Made by a program: the position numbers and the translations under genes
Source of the DNA: Nemopilema nomurai
Taxonomy: Eukaryota > Cnidaria > Scyphozoa > Rhizostomeae > Rhizostomatidae
Direction: 5' to 3'
Length of the DNA: 64,000 nucleotides
Assembly (NCBI GenBank): GCA_003864495.1
Contig: ML133465.1
Coordinates: 372,001-436,000 of the forward strand
Notes under the pieces: generated by a model
Databases searched by the model: none
What the model was told of the DNA's origin: nothing
What the model saw: the letters and a program-made list of their open reading frames with translations, nothing else
Part shown: positions 1-9,080 of the stretch, piece by piece
Numbering within the stretch: position 1 is the first letter of the stretch
Layout of the letters: each line of letters begins with the position of its first letter

Positions 1-588
1 AGGATAACTTTAGCATTGTGTAAAGCTTACTCTAAGGAACCAGCAACTCTTTAACTGTCTCATTTTTAGCCCTCCCATTTAATGTTAACTTGGCTTACTC
101 TTGTTTGGTATGAATTCTTGCTTCAAGCTGAAAATAACAACTCTTTCCGTTCACATTGAGTGAGAATATGAGTAGATATGTCTTAGTATATAGAGAACCA
201 GCCAACGATTTTTAGTTGTCAATTGTGACGTTAAGTTCTTGGATGCAAAGCATTCAAAAAGAAGCTTTCGTCAAATGACATTGGTCAGCCTAAGAGAGGC
301 GAGATTTGTGCACGGAACAAGTGTTAAAGTTTTTGCTCATGAGGCCAAATGAAATTGTTAATTGTAAAAAGCTACTTGAATAGGCAATCAATTCAGGTGG
401 CAATAGTCCAGCTTGTAGAATCTCTGGATTCCGTGTTTTGCAGGATTCCGACAACTTGCACAGGTTAACTTTAGCATTGTGTAAAGCTTACTCTAAGGAA
501 CCAGCAAATCTTTAACTGTCTCATTTTTAGCCCTCCCATTTAATGTTTACTTGGCTTGCTCTTGTTTGGTATGAATTTGTGCTTCCAG
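1..588. repeat. Direct repeat pair (R1) flanking repeat R2
   Basis: A stretch of about 125 bp at 1-125 recurs at 462-587 with few changes; both contain TTAGCATTGTGTAAAGC and end near TTGTTTGGTATGAATT. The two copies flank the R2 repeat, so the layout is R1-R2-R1, like a small element with direct ends. The left copy may continue beyond the window. No coding signal was seen. Confidence 0.75.
138..450 (+). repeat. Dispersed repeat R2, copy 1
   Basis: About 310 bp that recurs in the same orientation at 4994-5303 with scattered substitutions and small indels. Both copies start with AACAACTCTTTCCGTTCACA and include GATGCAAAGCATTCAAAAAG. Non-coding and probably part of a transposable element; the family was not identified. 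Confidence 0.8.
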
Positions 589-840
589 CTTTCCCTAGAT
601 GTGCCCTTTCCCGAAACTCAGCCACCCAACTCCAGTGTATAGACTTATGTATTGTTAGCTCACAGAACACCCGGGCATGCTAAAACTTAGCTTTATCGTC
701 TATCAAGTATTCTCTTCCTGCGTAAGTTATTATTCAAAACAGTGCTACGTCATCCATTGCGACATGTTTCCAAAACAATTTGGCTTATTTGAAGGTTCAG
801 GAAATTTGCGAGCAAGTGCTTTATGGTACAAAAGTTTTAG
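589..840. other. Left flank of the hAT insertion, no gene seen
   Basis: The open frames here are short and unconvincing. The last 40 bases match the left side of the repeat near 39,250, which is the same sequence without the transposon. Confidence 0.5.
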
Positions 841-1202
841 GAACTTTTCAGGGCATTTTTAAGAATTTTCCATTGGTGGGGCATTTGGGAAAAGGGCATA
901 TAGATAAAGGCAGAATTCATAGATAAACAGGCTTTCAAAAATATTCTTAAAACATTGCTAAAGACCATAAAACAAAATCACTGATAGCTAGTTTATAACT
1001 AAAAGTGTCCATCTTTTCTGAAAAATTTCTTTACAAATTGAAGTCTGCTATAAGTTTCAAAGTTTCAATTTTTCTGCAAAACTGTAAAGATTTCCAGGAT
1101 GTCACCCATGAGAGATGTAAGCCAAATGTGTTTTCGTCCCAAGTCTTCAAGAAACCACTTCTCCTGCCTTTTCGTTACGGTCCCATTTACTTTTAGTTCA
1201 TT

Positions 1203-2836
1203 TCACTCTTCCTTACATGCGGTCATATTAGCAAGTATGGTCTCAACGAGTTGGGGAAAGTGCTCTTCAAACCTCACTTCATGATGTCTCGGAAATTGTT
1301 TTGCATCTTGCTTCACTTGTTTTAACATTTTGTTTTCACTGTTGACGTACGAAAGTACCTCGCGACTCCAGTGAGCGAAGATTTCCATATTTCTAACTCC
1401 GGCACTGTTTGAATTATAGACCCAGCTGCAAGGTCAGAACGATGAGCGCAACACCAGAATGTTTTGAATATTTCTGTTACATTGATCACTTAGACGCTTC
1501 CAGAGTCCTGAATTGCACCCAGTATTCGCAGCTGCTCCATCTTTGGTTATACCCATTAACTTATTCTCATCTACCTTGCATACTTTCAAAGCTTCGTTAA
1601 CTGCCTGCAATAAGCCCAGAGAGCCTCTTTCTTGGGGAGAATACATGATCCTGAATTTTGTGTTGTATTCACCATTTAGCATAACGATACGACAGCTTAC
1701 AAATTTGTGGTCCCGCATATGTTGCTTATGCTCCCGTCAATCTGTATACTGAAAGCAACACACTGCTCGTACATTTCCTTTGTTTTTTTGCTCAACTACA
1801 TAGATTGCTGACAACTTCTCTCGGTAGTAGACTGGATCTCTGTAATGCAAGTCTGTGTTAGCTGGGACAAAATCTGGCAGGACAGCATCGGGTACTTCAT
1901 CAGTGACGAGGGCAACAAGTCTTTCGGCAGCAATTTTTGCCAGTGATCGAGCTGGCCAGGAATAAGCGGAAATTGTTTCCAGAAGACAATCATTGTAGAC
2001 ATGGTAAGCCAAGTTTATTGAAAAGCGTACCACATCTGGTTTTTGTTTTGTTAAACATCTCAACGATGGATGCTTGAAATTTTTCTCTTCCCAAGCAGAT
2101 TGCAACTGTTGTCGATTTTTTGCTGCTTTATGTATTGAAGATTGTATGTGGTCTACAATCAATTTGAGTCTATCCTCCCCATCTGCTCTAACTTCTTGTG
2201 CAATAGCAACTGACCCATTTTTCAGAAAGCTTTTCCGCTTCGTCTTCGTGCTGCTTGCATACTTTGCAACGTACATGGATGCGCTTTCTCCTATTTCTTA
2301 CAGCTTCAAATTTCTGTAATTCAGAGAATTGTGCAATAATGCCTGTCAAACTAAGCTTAATTCCATGATAATAATGACTTGAGACATCATTTGTAGAATT
2401 ATCAATTTTCTGCTCTTCGTAATTTTTATCCAGAGCAGCAACCTCTTTTTGTACTTCTCCTTGTGGACTGTCTCCTTGTGGACTGTCTCCTTGTGGACTG
2501 TCTCCTTGTGGACTGTCTCCTTGTGGACTGTCTCCTTGTGGACTGTCTCCTTGTGGACTGTCTCCTTGTGGACTGTCTCCTTGTGGACTGTCTCCTTGTG
2601 GACCCCGAGGAATTCTCTCCTTGAGGAGTTTCTTGAGTATTTCTGGAACTGCTGGAATTGATGACATTGCGTTCAGAATTATTACGTGGGATGCTGGCTT
2701 TAGGCCAAATGGGTACTCTTGTACCCTCACCCTGCTGTTGCTGTGTATTAAAAAAAGATGTTATTTTGCTGCATTTGCTGGCAATAGTCGTTGCTTGGTC
2801 TTTTTTCCTTTTCTCATTTCTTTCCGCCCTTGGCAT
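1203..2836 (-). pseudogene. Broken hAT-type transposase-derived gene (KIAA1586/ZNF862-like)
   Basis: Several minus-strand frames run collinearly. From 2836 down they give a basic N-terminus, a PQGDS repeat tract, a Cys pair in RCKVCKQ, then a helical block at 2276-1737. Next comes a block around ITKDGAAANTGCNSGLWK (1718-1434), resembling the catalytic-core region of hAT-derived proteins, and a C-terminal block containing RFEEHFPQL (1388-1203). Reading frames change near 2600, 2250 and 1730 and stops intervene, so it cannot make a full transposase. It lies within the TIR-bounded element at 849-3238. The family assignment is from memory of motif style and is moderately sure. Confidence 0.65.
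2456..2603 (-). repeat. 15-bp coding minisatellite, 9.9 copies
   Basis: Nine perfect copies of TCTCCTTGTGGACTG plus a 13-base partial copy. On the minus strand the unit encodes PQGDS in the transposase-like frame, and because 15 is a multiple of three it keeps any frame open. It lies where the N-terminal and central transposase frames swap. Confidence 0.95.
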
Positions 2837-3246
2837 CTTCTTTCAGCTCTAGCAAGTGTAAAACAAAATTCTTTGCTTTGGGTTCAAAAAAAAACATTAC
2901 AGTTTTCCCACTTACAAAACTGAGTTAGTTCAGCAGAAGGTACTTTTACATTGTTCTCGTGTGGCGCCACGTGCTCTCAAGCACAGTGCCCTAGCTTGAA
3001 ATATGAGCTTTCCAATTTCAGACTTTGCGAATTAGGAAGGGAATCGCCTATAGAAGTGAGATTTGAAACCTGTTCAATGAAGATTTCATCAACAAATATC
3101 TCAAATAAAGTAAAAAGTATAAAAGTCACCGAATCATAAGGGCACTTAAATGGTGAGGCAAACATGTTCCACTGGTGGGGCAATGAAAGAGGCTGGTGGG
3201 GAATTTCCCCACCACTTTATATGTTAAAAAATGCCCTGGAAATTTT

Positions 3247-3620
3247 CATGGTCCTTCTGAAGACTTAGTGACTTGAGGCAGAACAAGGACGAAAGAATGA
3301 TAAAGTAGATTCTCTACCACATCTGGATTGCAGTATGCCCTGAAAATATTAAACTAACATTAAATTGCAGAATGTCACAATACTGCCTATACCTATTAGC
3401 ATGTTGTTCCAAAAATGTATTTGCTTGAAATTTGCTCTAAAAAGGTTCTCTGCTAATTTAGTTGGCTATAATGATGTATTCATCTTGACATAGTAGATAG
3501 TTGAAATCTATTCCGAACCATGCTGCGTTTTTTGACTTTCTAGAGAGTATGGCCTCAAAAAATTTCCCAGTCCACGAACGAAACCCATTTAGATAAGGGA
3601 AAGGGTGGGGTTCAGTACCA
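3247..3620. repeat. Dispersed repeat related to 39,290-39,620
   Basis: Shared blocks in the same order and orientation include GAGGCAGAACA, TTTACCACATCTGGATT (TCTACC here), GAATGTCACAA and GTTGAAATCTATTC. The copies are strongly diverged. With the flank at about 800-848 this forms the target into which the hAT element inserted. Confidence 0.6.
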
Positions 3621-4744
3621 ATTGTACTTTTTGACCAACTTTTGCTCCATAGAAAATTTGCTGAACAGTTTAAAATTTGGTCAAAGTTCCAAATCAACAT
3701 TGAGCTTCCCATTGCATGACCAACTTTTTGTTTCTTTTCCAAAAAATTAGAAGGCGTTACGCCCTTCAAACCCCCTTCCCTCCATTCGCACATCCCTGGT
3801 GTAGGTATAGGTATTGAGACTATATCAAACGAAATTTAAATTCCAAGCTGATCTAAATGCCTTTTCTTTTGTTTACTCAATTTATATAGCTATAGAGCTT
3901 TTAGAAATACATGAAATGTATTTCTAGAATCATTTCACAAATAAACTTTTATGTCTGAGTCGAAACGATGATTTTGTCAAATTTGTATAACTTCCTGAAT
4001 TTCAATCGGAAATGTTGATAGTAGCACTGGTAGTAGTCATGGAACTGTCACGAGTGCGGGTCAAACATTTTAAAGATACCGTTCCATACCGAAGAAGTCA
4101 ACTAGGAAGTAGCCCTCTCTGGAAATTCAAGAGCATGGGTCAAACTCCAAATCTAAAATTGTCAAATTGACTCTATCGCGCAGTTGCGTCTAGATTGAGA
4201 CTATGGTACAAGTATAACATCATATTGCAGCCTTTTAATCGGCTATTCAAAAATGACAAACTTGGTACCCAGCAATTGTTTTGACTTCAATTTGCTGCAA
4301 GGAGAAGTAAATTATTAATGGCAATTGAAGCAAATTTCTAAGTAGCGAGTCCCATTGCATTTCAGGTGCTCAAAATTAAAAAGTAACAATCAATTAAATA
4401 GATAGCAAAATAAAGGCTTCAAAGTAGCATAAACAATAATTCAAGGAATTAATTATGCATAGGCTGACACAGCTTGTCACGAAGAATGACATTTACTTTG
4501 ATCAACGAAAAGAGGCTATTGTCATTTCAGGATGGCAAACAGAATATTGTTTATGGCTTTTCTATTGCCTTAGAAAAACCGTCCAAATAATGTTTCATTA
4601 ATGAATTTTAATTATGTAGCTTTTGACAATGGGTACATAAGATTTTGACAATGGGTACCTAATTTAAACGGTTCTGTAATTTGAATGGATCAACCAGATT
4701 TGTTAAATATTGATCGGTTTAGACTCATGTTCCTTTTGTTGCAG
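3621..4744. other. No gene recognised
   Basis: AT-rich sequence. The minus-strand 111-codon frame at 3458-3793 has no recognisable domain or similarity within the window. Nothing else supportable was seen. Confidence 0.4.
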
Positions 4745-4847
4745 ATGAATGTTTCAAACTTCATTTAAAAATTGCGAGCAACAGCAAGAATGCAATTGCT
4801 GCAAACTTGAAGGACATTTACTGCAGATGCACATATGGGTACGCAAA
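4745..4847 (+). pseudogene. Possible decayed EGF exon
   Basis: A good acceptor (TTCCTTTTGTTGCAG) is followed in phase 1 by a frame starting D-E-C and ending YCRCTYGYA, the layout of the start and end of a calcium-binding EGF exon here. The middle cysteines are missing, no donor follows, and the frame stops after about 37 codons. It is probably a dead EGF exon, but chance resemblance is possible. Confidence 0.3.
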
Positions 4848-4993
4848 CTTCCAAAAATGACCAAGCCTTGAGATAAAAAACAGCCAGTTATGGAACAAAA
4901 AATATTAGATGATAGCAAGAATGTCATGCAATGGGCTGTCTAGAACTAAGAAACTCCCACTTGGCACCTTCTTTAAGAATTGTTTAGAAAAAA

Positions 4994-5303
4994 AACAACT
5001 CTTTCCGTTCACATTGAGTGAGAATTTATGTAGATATGTCTTGGTATGTAGAGAACCAGCCAACGATTTTAGTTGTCAATTGTGACGTTTAGTTCTTGGA
5101 TGCAAAGCATTCAAAAAGAAGCTTTCGTCAAACGACTTTCGTCAGCCTAAGAGTGGCGAGATTTGTGCAAATTTTGAAAGTTTTGGCTCATGAAGCTAAA
5201 TGAAGTCGTTCATTGTAAAAAGCTACTTGAATGGGCAATCCATTAAGGTGGCATTAGTCCAGCTTGTAGAATCTCTGGATTTCGGGTTTTGTAGGATTTC
5301 GGA
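4994..5303 (+). repeat. Dispersed repeat R2, copy 2
   Basis: Second copy of the repeat at 138-450, same orientation, lacking the flanking R1 sequences. Confidence 0.8.
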
Positions 5304-5731
5304 AATTCAATCTCAAATTTGCTGATTTCCATTCAATGTTAAATTATAATTTAGTCAGTTTGGTGGCTCGAAATTTTATGTTTTTACTTATAAGCAAGTT
5401 GTGTTAGAAATTGACCTTTTTGAACATATTTCAAACCAAATCGGTTTGGAACAGAAGTATCATTTCTATATCAAGCCTCTCCGCTTAAATGCGAACCTTA
5501 GTTGAAGCACTCCAAGTGCATAATACTAAAAATGATTCAGAAAAAGGCTCTTGTAAAGGGTCTAATCGGGGCACAGTAATTGCTAAGATTTGCTAAAATA
5601 TTCATTAAAATATGCCAGACTTAAACTGGTACTCATCTGCTTCTCTTGTCAGTCAAGTTAGGTTGCCTTGACGCTTCCTTAGGTTTGTATTGACTTCGTA
5701 TGCTACCACGTTGCCGCATTGTGCCGAAAAG

Positions 5732-6052
5732 ATGTCCAATCGAAAAAGGTATAATTTCACAAAGGCTGATAATCAGGGAAAGTGCAACATTGTTCATTTA
5801 AAAGCAATCACATCGCCTCAAGCACTACTTGTAACAAACACGTCAGGTTGTATTGAAAAAGGAGTTACATTTATAAATGAACCAAATTGCCTAAACTATA
5901 GCAAATGTTTTTTGTTAACAATGACATTGGAACGAGAGTGGCAAAGGCAGTTTGATGGTTTAGAACACGGGGCTCCACCAAAGCTTTGTCAAATGGCAAG
6001 GAGAGACTGCCTGGTTAAAGCATTCTTTAGCAGAAAGACAATGCAATATTAG
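5732..6052 (+). CDS. Unassigned ORF, 106 codons
   Basis: The longest plain open frame in the first 6 kb. The first in-frame ATG is at 5732; the frame also runs upstream to at least 5690, so this could be a 3' exon rather than a whole gene. It is Cys-containing (NCLNYSKC, LCQMARRDC) and basic, with no signal peptide or membrane segment. It ends with TAG, followed about 110 bases later by AATAAA. No family was recognised; it may be a chance ORF. Confidence 0.25.
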   Translation: MSNRKRYNFTKADNQGKCNIVHLKAITSPQALLVTNTSGCIEKGVTFINEPNCLNYSKCFLLTMTLEREWQRQFDGLEHGAPPKLCQMARRDCLVKAFFSRKTMQY

Positions 6053-6814
6053 CATTGCATTCTTTAAAGCTACATATTAAATGTTTGAAGAAAATAATCG
6101 ATTTTACTTACGCTAATTCAACGCTTGGGATTTGTTTTTACAATTATACTTCATTTATGTTTAATAAAACTAGCAAATGTTTTGTACCTATACAAGATAG
6201 GTATAGAAAAAGCGTCAGAATATAAATGGTTTTCCTCTCTATCAGCTTAGAAAATCGATATACTTTCCCATTTAATGGCACATGATTCACTATCCCCCTA
6301 TTTCTTAGAAAGTTTGAAAGCATTGAAAATACCACTGTTTTTGCTCCTTCTAAACATGACCAAATTTTTTTAAAATCCTCTTTGTATGAGACAGAGTGTT
6401 AGTCACTTATAAAGCATTAGTTTTGCCATCACATCTTCATTCGTCACAATTTTAGCTTTGTACATTTCTCGATCGTTTTATGCATACCACAACAACGGAT
6501 GTATCTTGATACAGAAGACGCGCCCTAAGCTATGTGTTCAACTCAATAATTTTTAGCAGATACAGTATGCCTGCAGTGCAGATTTCGGTTAACTGAACAT
6601 CTGTTCAAAAATTCCATGCATTTATGTATATCCTTTATGCAAATTAGTACTAAAACAAGATTGTTGAAGCAAGGTCAATTCGAACATCTCAGAACCATTT
6701 TATCTTCTTGCTAGCTATCTAAATTTTAATAAATCGAATAACTGAATTGAGTGTCATTAGATCTATTCCATTCAAACATAAATAGGATTGACAGGAAAGC
6801 GCTCTTGTCTTTAA
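6053..6814. other. No gene recognised
   Basis: AT-rich spacer between the unassigned ORF and the inverted fibrinogen-like relic. No supportable feature. Confidence 0.4.
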
Positions 6815-7010
6815 TAGCTGCATGAATCAAGAAAGGTGAATGGTCTGTCACCATGCCTGATGGTGGTAGTACAGTTTTCAAGGTCTACTGCAACATTACC
6901 TCAGAGCCAAAGTTAGTGTTGACATTGGCTACATTGCCTTTTTGTGCACAACAACCACTTTTTCAAACGCAAGCCTTTGGTCGACGACTTTCGTTTCATC
7001 ATCGACAAAT
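6815..7010 (+). pseudogene. Relic fibrinogen-like N-half exon, inverted relative to gene A
   Basis: The plus strand resembles exon 2 of gene A, which lies on the minus strand at 7697-7933. Both carry AGCTGCATGAATC-type sequence, GTGAATGGT, then FKVYC-(N/D)-(I/F)-TSEPK and a later QAFGRR/RKPFAD stretch. A stop falls just after the start of the match, the Trp of the VWTL motif is Leu, and there are no clean splice ends. It lies about 110 bases from the last exon of gene A in opposite orientation, which suggests an inverted duplication. Confidence 0.65.
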
Positions 7011-7114
7011 GAAGTCACACAAATTCTTATTCTTTATTTAACTAATCATTGGATGCAAGGGTGCATATTAAAATAGAAGTCAGTGTTAATTAGTTTTTTG
7101 ATGGCCCCACGAAG

Positions 7115-7512
7115 TCAATAATAGGCTCCAATCCAATGCTCAGTTGTGCTCTCGCTGCTTGCAGTGCATCTGAAATTTGGATTTGTATATTTGTAGGCTC
7201 CAAAATTATCTTCACTGTAACTTGCACCAACTTTGGCATCCACAAAATAGGTGTTGACAGAGGAATCAATGTGAAGATGTTCTGTTTGACGGTGCCAAAA
7301 TTCCACCAATTGATTGATGGCATTGTGTCCTCTAATATTTACGTATTCAACACGTTTTGCTGACCTGTCGAAATAGCAACAGAGTGGATCCAGTTCAGAG
7401 AGCTTTGCTCTGAAGTAGTCCTTGTAATCGATACCAAATCCATTAAAGTTGCATGTTGCTCTCCAGTGGGTAGATACTGACTTGAGTTTTTCCATCTTTG
7501 ACTTACCAAGCC
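7115..7512 (-). CDS. Gene A exon 3: fibrinogen-like C-half and stop
   Basis: Acceptor GTTTTCTTCAG. It contains STHWRATCNF, VEYVNIRGHNAINQLVEFW, SEDNFG and NPNFRCT, collinear with the last exons of genes B and C. One extra base before the ATG at 7495 restores the frame lost in exon 2. The stop is at 7115-7117. Confidence 0.8.
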
Positions 7513-8626
7513 TGAAGAAAACGCAAGTTATTTACCAAGGTAGGTATTAAAATGTGAGTTGCAATGGTAAAAAGAAATAGACACCAGTATGCTCCAAAGG
7601 TCACTGTAGATAAGGTCACACAAGAAAAAAGCTTGACCTACCAAGCTATTCGCTGGTTACAACAATGTATGCAACTGTTGTGATAAACTTTGTTACCTGT
7701 AACTTTGCCAGTTTGGAGTTTCTTCCATGTAAGGAAAATCATCAGCGAAAGGCTTGCGGTTGAACAAGTCGCTTTTGTGTGCAAAGAAAACGATGTAACC
7801 AGTGTCCATACTGTCTTTGGCTCTGAGGTGAAGTCGCAGTAGACCTTGAATTCTGTACCATCATCGTCCAAAACGGTGTACACACCATTCACTTTTCCCG
7901 ATTCATACAGCCAGTCAAGACAAGAATATTTTCCTGTTTAAATTAAGAAGTTTGGATTATGCAACATACATGTTTACTTGCAGAGAAAATGAAGAAGAAG
8001 CAATATTACCTTTGTTATTTCACAACACTAAGTAACTTTGTTGAAAAGTGGCGAAAATATAAAGCTCTCTCCGTTCTAATTCAACTGTACAAATCGCTGA
8101 AGATTTTTTCATCTGTCTTGCTTTCAATACATTTTAATTTAAAGGCTATAGATGTATGGTGATTTGGAACAGGATAAAATAAACCGCACAAATGTAGGCA
8201 GAGTGCATGCCATGTTGCATCTCATATAAATACACTAACGAATAAATTGCTAACACCATTTGAAACAGGAAACATGCCTCGTCATAATAGGCATAGTATT
8301 GTTATGAAATACATTATTGTGACAAAAAACATGAATAATAAGTGATTCATACTCTTTTTTCTCCAGATCACCATGTTCTCCTTATTTTGCGGAATATCCT
8401 TCTTCTTCTCGAATTCATAGTACAAATTTGTTTTGAGATCTTTAGCTACAAAACTGCATCGTCTCATTATGCTGCAGCTGTGAAATGCTTCGTTTAACAT
8501 GTTTCCGACTTCCATCTCCTGGTTGTGAACGGCTTCGAATACGGCAGAGTATCGTCTCACGCAGAAAATTATGTTCCAAAGATTGAATACAAGGAGAACA
8601 AGCATTGATTTTTGCACCTCTGGCAT
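7115..8626 (-). CDS. Gene A: secreted apple-like + fibrinogen-like protein, compensated frameshift
   Basis: Three exons on the minus strand (8626-8353, 7933-7697, 7512-7115) with consensus donors and acceptors join into 302 open codons. Residues 1-91 hold a signal peptide and a short apple/PAN-like segment; 92-302 hold a fibrinogen-like module (SCLDW, VYCDF, TCNF, SEDNFG, FRCTA). Compared with genes B and C, exon 2 has a net one-base loss in the A run complementary to 7773-7776, and exon 3 has one extra base before its first ATG. The two changes cancel, so about residues 146-176 are read out of the ancestral frame while the rest is intact. It lacks the EGF and F5/8C modules of its neighbours. 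Gene B diverges from it across about 3.7 kb. Confidence 0.7.
7697..7933 (-). CDS. Gene A exon 2: fibrinogen-like N-half
   Basis: Acceptor TTTAAACAG, donor GTAACA. It encodes SCLDWLYESGKVNG and FKVYCDFTSEPKTVWTL, matching exons at 20611-20845 and 34069-34306. It is 237 bp where an intact exon would be 238, a frameshift that changes everything after about residue 145. Confidence 0.75.
8353..8626 (-). CDS. Gene A exon 1: signal peptide and apple-like segment
   Basis: Starts at ATG 8626 with a hydrophobic stretch (MLVLLVFNLW). The mature part shows FHSCSIMRRCSF, aligning with [12 protein letters not shown] in exon 1 of genes C, E and F. It ends in phase 1 at a GTATGA donor, like those genes. Confidence 0.75.
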
Positions 8627-8779
8627 CTTCCCTATGCAAAATGTGAAAAATGATTCATTGACATTACCTGGGTAAATTCATCCAGTTTTCGAGTAAACCT
8701 AAAGGAAGTCTCTGAGTCTATTATAGTTCTTGCTCCTTGCTTGATTTGAACATGTGCTTTGTGGTACAAAACTTCGCAA

Positions 8780-9080
8780 TAGCTAGAAATAGCGGAACCT
8801 GTTTTGGCATACCCAAAGCACTTTTTCGTGCGATACTCCTCGGAGTATGCAAACGTCAGAAAGTGACTAGAAGCTGACACAAAAAATAGCCATTCGCTGA
8901 TCGAAAACAATAGAGGGCCACAACAAGAACAAGCTCGGACAGACTCTTTCTGACTACAAAGAATGGGATTTTACATTGATATGTAGACAAAATCGAAAAC
9001 ACATAGGTGAAGAGAGGAAAAAGACACCTAGCTTGCCAAATTAAGCGAAAAGTGCCGTCACAAATTGTATGTTTTGGCAC
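8780..9080. repeat. Diverged dispersed repeat, partner at 30,470-30,750
   Basis: Both regions share GGAGTA(T/C)GCAAACGTC followed by a GACTAGAAGCTGAC-like block, and then GAAAAGCCAC/GAAAAAGACAC-type sequence. On the minus strand both read QLLV-x(3)-RL-(H/R)-TP. Identity is low and the ends are not defined. Likely an old transposable element. Confidence 0.4.

Larger units (their letters stand above)
841..3246. mobile_element. Degenerate hAT-superfamily DNA transposon with 8-bp target duplication
   Basis: The element proper is 849-3238 (about 2.39 kb). Its left end reads CAGGGCATTTTTAA and its right end, reverse-complemented, reads CAGGGCATTTTTTAA, a terminal inverted repeat with one indel. 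It is flanked by GAACTTTT (841-848) and GAAATTTT (3239-3246), an 8-bp duplication with one mismatch; 8 bp is the hAT signature. GGTGGGG motifs recur inside both ends. The minus strand carries a broken transposase-like reading frame. A related sequence at 39,240-39,600 has the flanks joined with no insert. Confidence 0.85.

Noticed and set aside
2449..2661. Plus-strand frame with repeated SLWTV
   Set aside because: Shadow of the 15-bp minisatellite in the minus-strand transposase-like gene.
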